A DNA stretch of 64,000 nt, taken from CSP1-4 sp963777975. GTDB lineage: Bacteria > Chloroflexota > Limnocylindria > Limnocylindrales > CSP1-4. Position 1 is the first letter of the stretch. Every line of letters begins with the position of its first letter. The position numbers were made by a program, and so were the translations under genes. The notes beneath the pieces were generated by a model. The model saw only the letters and a list, made by a program, of their open reading frames with translations. It was not told the origin of the DNA and made no database searches. This document shows positions 50,107-60,012 of the stretch, piece after piece. Location: assembly GCA_963777975.1 (NCBI GenBank), contig CAVZSO010000009.1, positions 194,448 through 258,447 on the forward strand. The letters run 5' to 3'.

Positions 50107-50409
50107 ATGCCGAGGATGATGCGCCGCATCGGGCGGGCTGCCGTGGTCACGGCGGTGATCGCCGGCACGGCTGGCGCCGTCCACCACCACCAGGAGCAGA
50201 AGTACGCCAACCAGGCCGCGCAGCAGCAGCAGGCGGCGTACGACCAGCAGATGGCCGCGCAACCGGCTCCCGCCCCTGCGGCCGCTCCCGCGGCGCCCGC
50301 GGTCGATCCCCAGACTGCGCAGCTGGAGAACCTGGCCAACCTGCACGCCCAGGGCATCCTGACCGACGACGAGTACGCGGCCGCCAAGGCCAAGGCGCTC
50401 GGCATCTGA
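50107..50409 (+). CDS. Short membrane-associated protein with SHOCT domain
   Basis: A 100-residue protein. A basic N-terminus and one hydrophobic helix (9-24) are followed by HHHQEQK, a Gln/Ala/Pro-rich linker, and a C-terminal SHOCT motif (LENLANLHAQGILTDDEYAAAKAKALG). SHOCT domains are short oligomerisation segments. It is co-transcribed with the DUF6325 gene and ends just before a strong hairpin terminator. Confidence 0.88.
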   Translation: MPRMMRRIGRAAVVTAVIAGTAGAVHHHQEQKYANQAAQQQQAAYDQQMAAQPAPAPAAAPAAPAVDPQTAQLENLANLHAQGILTDDEYAAAKAKALGI

Positions 50410-50447
50410 CGTGGGAAGGTGACCTGCGTCACCGCAACCTGACTCGA

Positions 50448-50473
50448 CGACCCGGTCCATCAAGACCGGGTCG
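50448..50473 (+). terminator. Hairpin terminator after the DUF6325-SHOCT pair
   Basis: CGACCCGGTC pairs with GACCGGGTCG (ten pairs) around a CATCAA loop, followed by TTTCGATTCC. Confidence 0.8.
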
Positions 50474-50591
50474 TTTCGATTCCTCGGCGGATCTCCCCGT
50501 CGCGCGGTCCGGTCGCACATCGGCCTCGTCGGTCGGGCTATCGTGGCAGAACGCCCTGAGGCGTCATCGCCGAGTGCGGCAGGAGGGATGA

Positions 50592-51405
50592 ATGAGCACC
50601 CAGACCGCCGTCCTCAAGCAGCACAGCAGCTCCTACGACATCTTCATCCTCGTCCTGACCATCATGTCGCTGGCGGTGATGGTCCTGCTCCTGCTGCCCC
50701 TCAGGCGAGACGCTGCATCTCCTGCGCTTCTACGACAACGCGGTCTGCGTCGTCTTCCTGATCGACTTCTTCGGCAACCTCGCTGGCGCACATCCCAAGA
50801 ATGCCTATCTCGTCGGCCGGCGCGGCTGGCTCGACCTCCTGGGCTCCATCCCGAGCTTCGGGCTCTTCCCGTCGTTCGGCCTGCTGCGCCTGTTCCGCCT
50901 CAGTCGGCTGGCACGTGTCAGCAGGATGCTCCGCGGCCAGGCGCGTGAGCGGCTGATCAAGGATGTGATCGACAATCGTGGGCAGTACGCGATCTTCATC
51001 ACCATCCTGGCGGCATTCATCGTGCTCTCCGTGTCCACGGTCCTCGTGCTGCAGTTCGAGAGCAAGTCGCCAGACGCCAACATCACGACCGGCGGCGATG
51101 CACTCTGGTGGGGGCTGGTGACCATCACGACGGTCGGCTATGGGGACTACTTCCCGGTCACCGCCCTCGGGCGGATGACTGGCGTCTTCGTCATGTTCGC
51201 GGGCGTCGGGATCATCGGCAGCCTCGCCAGCATCCTGGCCAGCGTCCTCGTGCCGCCGCCGAAGGAGCAGGTCGAGACGACCGCCGAGTCGCCTCCGACT
51301 GCCGGAGCGAATGACGCTGTCGCAACGCAGCTCGACAACATCCGGGCGGAGCTCGCCGCCCTTCGCGAGTCCCTGGCGGACCGACCGTCTGCCTCGTCGG
51401 ACTGA
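50592..51405 (+). CDS. Voltage-gated potassium channel-like protein (six-helix), one apparent +1 frameshift
   Basis: A channel of about 270 residues. Helix S1 begins SSYDIFILVLTIMSLAVMVLLLLPL; the frame changes near 50704 (an extra G in CTCAGGCGAG). S2-S4 follow, with the charged S4 segment LLRLFRLSRLARVSRMLRG. The pore helix and filter TTVGYGDYFP lie near residue 180, then S6 and a Glu/Pro/Ser-rich tail with a coiled-coil-like TQLDNIRAELAALRESLA end. The 814 bases give 271 codons after removing one. An AGGAGGG site supports ATG 50592. K+ selectivity is expected from GYGD. Confidence 0.85.
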
Positions 51406-51447
51406 GATGGCGACGAGGGACGATGTCTGGCCGGGCCCCGCGAGAGG

Positions 51448-51453
51448 TAGGGT
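51448..51453 (+). promoter_or_regulatory. -10 box of the DHA2 MFS gene
   Basis: TAGGGT, seven bases before ATG 51461. Confidence 0.5.
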
Positions 51454-51460
51454 TCCGGCG

Positions 51461-53080
51461 ATGACCGAGAGCGGCACCGCGACGACCGAGAGCACCGCGC
51501 CGCCGAACGCAAAGATCGTCCTCGGCTCGCTCATCCTTGTGGCGGCTGTCGCGAACCTGAACCTGTCGGTGGCCAACGTCGCCCTGCCGTCCATCGGGGC
51601 GTCGTTCGATTCGTCCCAGACGACGCTCGACCTGATCGCCGTCGGCTACTCGCTTGGCCTCGCTGCGTCCGTACTCTGGTTCGGAGCGCTGGGCGATCGG
51701 TACGGACGGAAGTTGATGATCGTCCTGGGGATGCTCATCACGATCCCCGCCTCACTCGTCGCGGCGCTCGCCCCGACCGATACGGTCCTGTTCGGCGCGC
51801 GGGTCGTCGGTGGCCTGGCCGCGGGTATGGCCTATCCGACGACGCTGGCGCTGATCACCGCGCTCTGGTCAGGGCCGGCGCGCACACGCTCGATCGCGAT
51901 GTGGTCTGCCCTTGGCGGCGGGGTCGCGATGCTCGGCCCGCTCGTCTCGGGCTTCCTGCTCGAGTCGTTCGTCTGGGGTTCGGTCTTCCTGGTGACCCTC
52001 CCGCTCGCGGTCCTGGCCCTGTATCTGGCCAATAAGCACGTGCCTGCCCACGTGAACGAGGCGACACAGCCGGTCGACAACCTCGGTGGCGTCCTTTCGG
52101 CGGTGATGATCGGCGCGTTGATCCTGGGCCTCAACTTCATCGCCGTGCCCAGCCTGCAGCAGATCGCCGTCGGCCTGTTCATCGTGGCCGGCGGGGGGTT
52201 GGTCCTGTTCATCCTCCGGCAGCGACGAGCCAGGAATGCGCTCTACGATCTCAAGGTCGCGGCTCGACGGACCTTCTGGGTGGCGGCCACGGCGGGCATC
52301 ATCGTCTTCGGCTCGCTGATGGGTGTCGCCTTCATCAACCAGCAGTACCTGCAGAACGTGCTCGGCTACAGCACGCTCCAGGCTGGCGCCGCGATCCTGC
52401 CGGCGGTCTTCTTCATGGTGCTGGTGGCGCCACGCTCGGCAAAGCTCGTCCAGGAGCGCGGGTCTCGCGCCACGCTGCTGCTGGGGCAGGTGGTCCTGGC
52501 GCTCGCGTTCGTCGGCATGCTTGCTCCTGTGGGGTGAGGGCACGAACTACCTGTTCGTCGCCATCCCCCTCGCGCTCATGGGCATCGGCGTCGGACCTGG
52601 CAGGTACGCCGTCGTCCAACTCCCTCACCGGGCTCGGTCCCAGTGCGGCGGGTGGGCATGGCGTCGGGCACGGCCGACCTGCAGCGCGACCTCGGCGGCG
52701 CATTGATGACTTCGATCTTCGGCGCCCTGCTCACGGCCGGCTACGCGGCCGCGATGGGCACCGCCATCGCGGACTCCGGGCAGGACATCACGGCCACGAC
52801 ACAGAGCGAGCTCCAACTCTCGTACTCCAGCGCGGAAGACATGAGCGCTCAGTACCCGCAATACGCCGATCAGATCACCGCCGCGGCCCAGCAGTCTTTC
52901 CTGGATGGCGATCAGCTGGCCTACATGGCGGGGCTTGGAGCGGTCGTGCTGGGCCTCGGGCTGACGTTCTTCCTCTTCCCGAAGAAGGAGGATGAGGCCC
53001 GGCTGCACGCCGAGTTCCAGGCGGAAGATGAGCGCCCAACGGCCGCCAGCGGCCATCCCCCTGTGGCCGCTCGGGCCTGA
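51461..53080 (+). CDS. DHA2-family MFS exporter (14 helices, EmrB/QacA-like), three apparent +1 frameshifts
   Basis: A transporter of about 538 residues. GDRYGRKLMIVLG is the loop 2-3 signature and GGLAAGMAYPTTLALI the DHA2 motif. Single extra bases near 52521 (T), 52595 (A) and 52630 (G) break the reading; repair restores MLLLWGEGTNYLFVAIPLAL, GVGLAGTPSSNSLTG and VPVRRVGMASG in one frame. The 1,620 bases become 539 codons. The cluster of three insertions within 110 bases argues for sequence error, not decay. A probable extracytoplasmic loop lies before the last helix (QSELQLSYSSAEDM). Substrate unknown. Confidence 0.8.
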
Positions 53081-53249
53081 CATCGGAGCGCACCGACAGC
53101 CGTCACCTCATCCGGTAGCCGGCCGGAAGGCAAGACCGTCTCCATTCCGCTCCACGAAGACCTGTCCCGTGGCACCATTGGGGGTCGAGGGACACCTCCG
53201 GATGTCGGGGACCTCAGCCCCCGCCCAGACACAGGCGATGGAGGGCATC

Positions 53250-53708
53250 GTGGCTAGCACGAAGAGCGACAAGGTCCACCAGGCTGACGGACCTGCTGTC
53301 GATGCAGCGGGGTCCGAGGTGGCCTCCGACTCAGCACACGCCGAGGGCCCGACCCTTGATCCGACGCCAGAGGAGATCGAGGCGTGGGCTGAACGCGAGC
53401 GGAAGCGGCGTGAGGAGTGGCTGCAAGGCCCGGACGAGGACGAGCGGGCGGCCTTCGCGCGCCGGGTACGGCAACGCCGGATCGCGCGGCTGTACCGGGA
53501 TCCTGGGGAGATCGATGCGTTCGAGCTGGCCCGTGAGATGGCGCGCTATCCGCGTGAGGCACAGCTCGCCGCCGAGGGCGCCATGAGCCTCCTCTGGCGA
53601 TGGTATCGACACCGCATGGCCGAATTCGTCGAAGCGGGGCGCGAGTGGGAGGAAGGGTCAGCCAAGCCGGCGCGGCGTCGCCGGGTCCGACTCGACGACG
53701 ACAGTTAG
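53250..53708 (+). CDS. Hypothetical charged protein, about 152 residues
   Basis: A soluble protein with an acidic, disordered N-terminal 40 residues and a long Arg/Glu-rich helical part (EEIEAWAERERKRREEWLQG, then RVRQRRIARLYRDP). It ends with a basic tail. No family is recognised. GTG 53250 lies four bases after a GGAGGG site; ATG 53238 is an in-frame alternative. The 169 bases before it hold no recognisable gene. Confidence 0.6.
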   Translation: MASTKSDKVHQADGPAVDAAGSEVASDSAHAEGPTLDPTPEEIEAWAERERKRREEWLQGPDEDERAAFARRVRQRRIARLYRDPGEIDAFELAREMARYPREAQLAAEGAMSLLWRWYRHRMAEFVEAGREWEEGSAKPARRRRVRLDDDS

Positions 53709-53781
53709 CCAGGTCGCTGATGCTACCCCGCAGGCTCGTTGAGCACGGGCCTGGCCGGGGCCCGGTTGCCATGGCCCTCCG

Positions 53782-55470
53782 ATGATCAGCCTGCTGCGGC
53801 ACCCGGGTCGTGCCTGGCAGGTGCTCAGGGTCTTCGCCCGCCTCCTGCTCTTCCCATCGCAGCGGCGGCAGCAACCTCGCCCGGCCCGCCTGCGGATGGC
53901 GTTCGAGGAGCTCGGCGGCGCCTGGGTGAAGTTCGGCCAGATGCTGGCGATGCGCTTCGACCTCCTGCCGGCGGCGTACTGCGACGAGCTGTTCAAGCTG
54001 CTCAACCAGGTCCGTCCATTCCCCTACGCGCAGGTGCGGGACATCGTCGACCACGAACTCGGCGCGCCGCCCGAGATCGTGTTCGGGACGTTCGAGAGCG
54101 AGTCGTTCGCCGCCGCCTCGATCGGCCAGGTGCATCGCGCGACGCTGCTGGATGGCACCCGCGTCGCCGTCAAGGTCCAGCGTCCGGACATCCGGGAGAC
54201 GATGCAGTCGGACATCGATCTCATGTACTCGCTCTCGTGGTTCGTCGACCGGACCAGGTTGTTCGGCGCCACGCGCGCACGCGACGTCATCGATGAGTTC
54301 GCACGTTGGACGACCGACGAGCTCGACTACCTGGTCGAGGCCCGACAGGCGACGCTTCTCTATGAGCACGCGCGCGGCGATCGCCACGAGCGCATCGCGC
54401 GCGTCTATCGGGACTTCACGACGTCACGCGTCCTGACCACCGAGCTGATCGAGGGCGTGCCGCTCATCGAGATCATGTCCGCCAAGCGTGACGGCGATGC
54501 GGCGTATTTCGATGACCTGGCCGCGGAGGGCTACGACCTCGACCGGGTCGTCCGTCGCCTGGACTGGAACATGCTCAACCAGGTCTACGTGCTCGGCTAC
54601 TTCCACGCCGACCTGCATCCGGCCAACCTCTACGTCCTGCCCGGAAACGGCATCGGTTACGTCGATTACGGGCAGGTCGGCCATCTGCCCGAACGCGTCC
54701 GTGAGTCGATGACCTTCTACGCGTCCCTGCTCTTCCGCGGCGAAGTCGAAGGTGCCATCAGTGAGCTCATGCGCTGGTTGGTGCCGACCGTGGGTACGGA
54801 TCCATCTGCCGCCCGTCGGCAGCTCACACGGGCCCACGAAGCGTTCCTCTATGGCGCCTCCACCTATGTCCGGGCGGCGACCGGGACCGGCCGCCGCGAC
54901 CCCACGGCCATCAATCCGTACTCCAAGCTGGCGGTCGACATCATGGGCATCATCCGGGACACCGAGCTCGAGATGAGCCAGAGTCTGGTCGCCTACTTCA
55001 AGATGCTCGTCACGCTCGGCACCTTGCGGCATGAGCTGGCCGTCGACTACGACTTGCCCGCCACGGCACGGCGCTTCTTCAGCCGTCTCATGCGCCAGCA
55101 GGCGCTGTCGATGCTCGACGTGCGGCTGACGGCGGACCGGATGTACGCGGGCCTCTTTCGGCTCCGGCGTGGCATCGAGTTCCTGGAGTTCATCGAAACC
55201 CAGCAACCGGCCATCACGGCAGGCGTCGATTTGCTGTTCGGGATCCGCCGCCGGGCGCGAGCCGTGGGACGGAGGCTGGTCGGTCTCGGGGCGGCCATCC
55301 TGATCGTTGGCGGTGCCCTGTACCTCGTTCTGGCTGCGCCCGACGATACCCGCCGCATCCTGCCCGACGGGGTGTCCTACGATTCAGTCCACGCTGGGTT
55401 GCTGGTCACGGTCATCGCCCTCGTGGGTGCGCTCATCTGGCAGCTGCGACAGTTCGGCCGAGGTGGTTGA
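53782..55470 (+). CDS. ABC1/UbiB-family atypical kinase
   Basis: A 562-residue protein-kinase-like protein. KFGQ (50-53) is the ABC1 motif, AAASIGQVHRA (110-120) the alanine-rich nucleotide loop, Lys131 the ATP lysine (AVKVQRPD), with FHADLHPANLYV and YVDYGQVGHL the catalytic and metal motifs. Two hydrophobic helices at the C-terminus (GAAILIVGGALYLVLAA; GLLVTVIALVGALIW) anchor it. UbiB/COQ8 members support isoprenoid-quinone or lipid metabolism, usually as ATPases. The role here is unknown. Confidence 0.92.
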   Translation: MISLLRHPGRAWQVLRVFARLLLFPSQRRQQPRPARLRMAFEELGGAWVKFGQMLAMRFDLLPAAYCDELFKLLNQVRPFPYAQVRDIVDHELGAPPEIVFGTFESESFAAASIGQVHRATLLDGTRVAVKVQRPDIRETMQSDIDLMYSLSWFVDRTRLFGATRARDVIDEFARWTTDELDYLVEARQATLLYEHARGDRHERIARVYRDFTTSRVLTTELIEGVPLIEIMSAKRDGDAAYFDDLAAEGYDLDRVVRRLDWNMLNQVYVLGYFHADLHPANLYVLPGNGIGYVDYGQVGHLPERVRESMTFYASLLFRGEVEGAISELMRWLVPTVGTDPSAARRQLTRAHEAFLYGASTYVRAATGTGRRDPTAINPYSKLAVDIMGIIRDTELEMSQSLVAYFKMLVTLGTLRHELAVDYDLPATARRFFSRLMRQQALSMLDVRLTADRMYAGLFRLRRGIEFLEFIETQQPAITAGVDLLFGIRRRARAVGRRLVGLGAAILIVGGALYLVLAAPDDTRRILPDGVSYDSVHAGLLVTVIALVGALIWQLRQFGRGG

Positions 55471-55581
55471 CGCAGGCTGCCACGGCACAAGCACTGCCGC
55501 CCCTGGATAGCCGCATCTCCTGCTTCGCCACGCGACGGCATCATCGTCTCCGCGGACCGTCCGCGACCTGCCCCGCAGCCA

Positions 55582-55587
55582 TAAGAT
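55582..55587 (+). promoter_or_regulatory. -10 box of the second ion-channel gene, leaderless
   Basis: TAAGAT, exactly six bases before ATG 55594. Confidence 0.6.
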
Positions 55588-55593
55588 GCGTCG

Positions 55594-56345
55594 ATGACGA
55601 CCTCAAGCGCCAGGCGTGCGGGCGACCGCCGCACGCGGCCAGTTCCAACAGCCGGATGAGTACGGGCTCGCCCTCGTCCTGATCCTGGCCACCATCGTGA
55701 CCGTCGCCATCGCCGGTGGTCGGCCGATCGGCCAGCTGTTCGCCGCCGCACTCAGCGGAGGCACGCTGCTGTTCATCCTGCATACGTCGCAGGCGCCACG
55801 TCGGACAGTCCGGGTCGCGACGGTCGTCGTCGATCCTGGCGCTGGCAAGCACGACCCTCGGCATCGTGGCGCAGAACGGGTTCGTGGACGGCACGGCCTA
55901 CGGCCTGATGATCGCCTTCATCGCCGTCGTCTCGCCGATCATCATCGCCAGCCGGATCATCCGACACGAGACGATCACCCTGCGCACGGTCGCCGGCGCG
56001 CTCTGCTTGTACCTGTTGATCGGCCTCTTCTTCGCGACGGTCTACGGGCTCTTGTCACAGGTGCAAGACGGCGGGTTCTTCGTCCAGACCGACCACCCGG
56101 ACTCGACCGACTTCATCTACTTCAGCTTCATCACGCTGACCACGACGGGCTACGGCGACTTCACGGCGGCGTATCCCTTGGGCCGGATGCTGGCGGTGAC
56201 CGAAGCCCTCTTCGGCCAGCTCTACCTGGTCTCGGCGGTCGCGCTCCTGATCGCCAATATCGGCCGCAGCCGCCACGAGGAGCGCGGCTCAGTACCGGAC
56301 GTGCTGGAGGAGATCGGCGCGCTGGCCGACCCTCCACCGAGGTGA
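55594..56345 (+). CDS. Two-pore-type K+ channel-like protein, two apparent +1 frameshifts
   Basis: A protein of about 249 residues with four to six helices and the filter TTTGYGDFTAAYP near residue 190. The start ATG 55594 is set by a leaderless-type promoter, but the frame it opens closes after 21 codons; an extra base before about 55630 links it to GQFQQPDEYGLALVLILATI, and a second near 55835 restores ILALASTTLGIVAQNG. The 752 bases yield 250 codons after removing two. It lacks an S4-like charged helix, unlike the channel at 50592. The C-terminus (RHEERGSVPDVLEEIG) is cytosolic. Confidence 0.8.
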
Positions 56346-56429
56346 TCCGCCGACCGACCGCTGACCTGCCGGCCGACCGGTCCGTTGCTGGCGACGTCGG
56401 TGCGTCCGGCGGCGCGCCCGCGACGCCGT

Positions 56430-56435
56430 TATGCT
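56430..56435 (+). promoter_or_regulatory. -10 box of the holin-like phosphodiesterase gene
   Basis: TATGCT, 47 bases before ATG 56483. Confidence 0.4.
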
Positions 56436-56482
56436 CGCCGTTCGCGCTGGTCAACACCGGCGGTGAAGAGGCAGGGATCAGG

Positions 56483-58763
56483 ATGGGTTACCTCCGACGG
56501 ATGGGGGACTTCTACCGCCTGCAGCTCAGGCTGATCTGGCATTGGCGGGCGGGCCCTCGCGCCCTCATCAAGCGGGCCATCGCCGCGTTCCTGATCAGCC
56601 TCGTCTCGCTCGTCCTCACCGCCTGGCTGATGCCGGACCGGTTGATCATCGACTCGTGGTGGGGCGCCCTGGCGGCCGTCATCTTCCTGTCCGTCCTCAA
56701 CCTGCTCGTCCGGCCACTGATCCTGGCGACGGTCGCCGGACGATCCGTCATCGCCCTTGGCTTGCTGACGCTCGCCTTCCAGGTCGTTGCCGTCCTGCTG
56801 CTCGACCCCTTCGTGCCCGACGTCTCGCTGGGAGGCACCGTCGGTTCCGGCGGCATCCTGGATGCGGTCCTCGTCTCGTTCGTCTTCGGGTTCTTCATGA
56901 CCGCGTTGAGCGCGGCGCTTGCCGTCGGCGAGGACGAGTCGTACTACGGCGCCCTGGTCCGTGCGCTCGCCGCCGAGACGTTCGAAGTGATCCACACGGA
57001 CGAGCCCGGGCTTGTCATCCTGCAGGCCGACGGCCTCTCGCACGACGTCATGACGCACGCGATACGAGCCGGGCGCGTGCCGGTGATGTCGCGTTGGCTG
57101 CGTGACGGCAGCCACAAGCTCGGGCATTGGACCGCGCTGCTGCCGTCGACGACGCCGGCCAGCCAGGCCGGCATCCTGCATGGCAACAACGACGGCATCC
57201 CCAATTTCCGCTGGTACGAGAAAGAGACCGGGCAGATGCTGGTCGCCAATCACCCAGAGGACGCGACGATCATCGAGTCGCGGATCACCAACGGCGAGGG
57301 CCTGCTGAGCCCGGGTGGCGCCAGCGTCGGCAACCTGTTCACCGGTGACGCGCCCCGCACCTTCATGGTCATGTCGCGGATCAAGTCCAAGGAAGGCGGC
57401 CTGGGCGAGAGCCAGGCCTTCGCGACCTTCTTCGTCAGTCCATACAACTACATCAACATGATCGGCCGCTACCTGGCGGAGGTCATCAAGGAGAACATCC
57501 AGTCGAGGCGCCAACGGCGCGCGGGGATCGTGCCGCGCATGCATCGGGGGTTCCCTTACCCATGGGTGCGAGCCGCTACGAATGTGGCCTTGCGAGCGCT
57601 CGGCACCACGCTCGTGACGCAGGAGATGTGGCGTGGCACACCCGTCATCTACCTCGATTACACCGACTACGATGAGATCGCCCACCACAGCGGGCCGGAG
57701 CGGCCCGAGTCGCTCGACGCGCTCGACGGCGTCGATCGCGAGATCGGCGTCCTCGAGAAGGTCGCCGCCAACGCCCCGCGTCCGTATCGCTTCGTCATCC
57801 TCGCCGACCACGGCCAGAGCCTTGGCAGGACCTTCCTCCAGCGCTACGGCGTCACGCTCCAGGACGTCGTGCGGTCCCTGATGGGGGGCTCGGTGTCGGT
57901 CGAAGCCGCCACGGCGCAAGTCGAGGACTGGGGCCAGATCAACGCATTCCTGACCCAGGTCAACACGACCAAGGGCGTGACCGGTGCCATCAGCCGCGCT
58001 GCGACACGAAACCGCGCCAAGGATGGCGTCGTGGACATGGGCTCCCAGCACACCGCGGTGGAGATCACCGGTGCGGGCGAGCCGACCGGCAAGCGGGATG
58101 AAGAGGGCAAGACGGCCGACGCTGGGACCGGCGCAGCCACGGACGACGCCGCCGCCGCACCAGCCGAGCTGGTCGTCGTCGCCGGTGGCAACCTGGCCCT
58201 CATCTACTTCACCGCTCGCACGACCCGCCTGACCCTGGAGGAGATCGACGAGCTCTATCCCGAGCTCGTCGAGGCCCTGACCAACCATCCCGGCATCGGC
58301 GTGCTCATGGTCCGTTCGCGAGACCACGGCCTGCTCCTGGTCGGTAAGCACGGCATCAACTACGTCGACGAAGGCCGCGTCGAGGGCGACGATCCGATGG
58401 CGCCGTACGGCGAGTTGGGCATCGCTGGCTTCAAGCGCCTCGATGAGATCGCGCACGTCGGAGATCTGGCGGTCATCAGCCTGTTCAGCGAGGAGACCGG
58501 CGAGATCGCCGCCTTCGAGGAGCTCATCGGCGCACACGGCGGCCTGGGTGGGCCGCAGACGAAGCCGTTCCTGCTCTATCCGGCGGACTGGGAGCTGGAT
58601 CTGGCGCCCGCTGATCGGCGCGCCGATGGTCTATCAGCAGCTACGGCGCTGGATGGAGGGCGAGCTCGGGTTCGTCTTCGGCCCGCAGGTCGCGACGACG
58701 CCGGCGAGCACACCGACGCCGGCAGCCGTGACGGGAGCCGCTGCCGACGGGGCCGCCTCCTAA
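56483..58763 (+). CDS. Holin-like membrane domain fused to alkaline-phosphatase-superfamily phosphodiesterase
   Basis: A protein of about 759 residues. The first 160 residues contain four hydrophobic helices resembling the phage holin family 4 domain (IAAFLISLVSLVLTAWLMPD and FFMTALSAALAVGE). The rest is a nucleotide pyrophosphatase/phosphodiesterase-type domain: VILQADGLSHDVM (metal Asp), LLPSTTPASQAG (nucleophile region), LDYTDYDEIAHHSGP and ILADHGQSLG, the usual AlkP metal motifs. It is predicted to sit in the membrane; substrate unknown. An extra C near 58608 shifts the last 50 codons; repair gives LAPLIGAPMVYQQL. The 2,281 bases become 760 codons. Confidence 0.88.
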
Positions 58764-58879
58764 GCGGGCAGATCGCATGCATCGGCCACCTCAGCCGCAT
58801 CGGCTACCGTCCGGGCCTCGATGATCAGGTCCAGATGGTCCCGGGCCGCTCGGAGCGTGCGCAGGACATGCGCCTGCGT

Positions 58880-58885
58880 TAGGCT
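58880..58885 (+). promoter_or_regulatory. -10 box of the PPK2 gene
   Basis: TAGGCT in GTTAGGCTCG, about 59 bases before ATG 58945. Confidence 0.45.
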
Positions 58886-58944
58886 CGTACGCCCAACCGA
58901 CTCCGACCCGCCGCACGCGCTGTCCCAGCCCGAGGAGGCCCGCC

Positions 58945-59955
58945 ATGGACTTGCAGCCCAAGCTGATCCGCCAGGTCGCGGAGGGGCTCCGCGTCGAGCC
59001 GGGGCGGAAGGTCCGTCTCGCCCGCGACTTCGACCCTGCCTTCAGGTTCCGGGCAGATCCGGTCGGCAAGGCACAGCTGAAGCAGCTCCTGGCGCAGGGC
59101 ATCGAGCTGCTGGCCGAGTATCAGATGCGACTGGCTGCCCAGGACACCCATGGCGTGGTCGTCGTCCTCCAGGCGATGGATGCGGCAGGCAAGGACGGCA
59201 CCATCCGGCACGTGATGAGTGGCGTCAATCCGCAGGGCGTCGAGGTCCGAAGCTTCAAGATCCCGTCGTCGGAAGAGCTCAACCACGACTACCTCTGGCG
59301 CTACCAGCGGCGCCTGCCCGAGCGTGGCCACATCGGCATCTTCAACCGCTCGCACTACGAGGAGGTCCTCGTCGTGCGCGTCCATCCGCAGATCCTGCAG
59401 GGCCAGAAGCTGCCCCCCTCGGCCAGGCGCGGCGACGTCTGGAAGCGGCGCTACCGGGAGATCAACGACTGGGAGCGCTACCTGACCGACAACGGCTTTC
59501 GCTTCGTCAAGATCTTCCTGAACCTCAGTCGGGAGGAGCAGCGCCGTCGGTTCCTGGCCCGCATCGACGTGCCCGAGAAGAACTGGAAGTTCTCCGCCAA
59601 CGATGCCAAGGAGCGCGTCCGCTGGGACGACTACCAGCGAGCGTTCAGCGACGTGCTCAGCAACACCAGCACCGAGTGGGCGCCGTGGCATGTCATCCCC
59701 GCCGACGACAAGCCGTTCGCCCGGGTCGCCGCCGCCGCGGTGCTCGCCGACACCCTCATCGACATCGACCCGAGGTACCCGAAGGTCTCGACGGACGCCA
59801 TGGAGGCGCTGCAGGCTGCCAAAGTCGAGTTGGAGGCCCAAGCGGCGGAGGGCATCGCGCCGGATCCGATCGAGATCGAACTGGCTGCGGCAAAGGCCAA
59901 GAAGGGGGCAAAGAAGGGGGCAAAGAAGGCGGCCAAGGGCGAGGATCAGTCGTAG
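58945..59955 (+). CDS. ppk2: Polyphosphate kinase 2 (PPK2) family protein
   Basis: A 336-residue PPK2 enzyme that transfers phosphate between polyphosphate and nucleotides. The Walker A region AMDAAGKDGTIRHVM is at 77-91, Walker B-like NRSHYEEVLVVRVHP near 134-148, and the lid region with DVPEKNWKFSANDAKER follows. This pattern fits the class that phosphorylates AMP/ADP (polyP:AMP or ADP phosphotransferase). The C-terminus carries a Lys/Ala-rich tail encoded by a 12-base tandem repeat (59899-59934). AGGAGG precedes ATG 58945. Confidence 0.93.
   Translation: MDLQPKLIRQVAEGLRVEPGRKVRLARDFDPAFRFRADPVGKAQLKQLLAQGIELLAEYQMRLAAQDTHGVVVVLQAMDAAGKDGTIRHVMSGVNPQGVEVRSFKIPSSEELNHDYLWRYQRRLPERGHIGIFNRSHYEEVLVVRVHPQILQGQKLPPSARRGDVWKRRYREINDWERYLTDNGFRFVKIFLNLSREEQRRRFLARIDVPEKNWKFSANDAKERVRWDDYQRAFSDVLSNTSTEWAPWHVIPADDKPFARVAAAAVLADTLIDIDPRYPKVSTDAMEALQAAKVELEAQAAEGIAPDPIEIELAAAKAKKGAKKGAKKAAKGEDQS
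59899..59934 (+). repeat. 12-base tandem repeat in the PPK2 3' end
   Basis: Two exact copies of AAGAAGGGGGCA and one degenerate copy in frame, encoding the Lys/Gly/Ala units of the tail. Copy number may vary between strains. Confidence 0.8.
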
Positions 59956-60012
59956 GACAAGGGCAGCCGAGCGGCCTCGCCACCGAGCCACATCGAGGAA
60001 GGGATCCAGGTC

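Noticed and set aside
56429..58537. 702-codon open frame on the minus strand opposite the phosphodiesterase
   Set aside because: High-GC mirror frame; the plus-strand reading carries full catalytic motifs, and this one has none.
55616..58882. A single 1,088-codon protein covering channel and phosphodiesterase
   Set aside because: The middle part (55.84-56.40 kb) is out of frame with the real channel; the two proteins have separate stops, promoters and folds.
58763..58885. Natural-looking minus-strand reading (LTQAHVLRTLRAARDHLDLI and on) ending at TAG 58760-58762
   Set aside because: It has no start codon or promoter, overlaps the PPK2 leader and lacks any recognised family; too weak to annotate.
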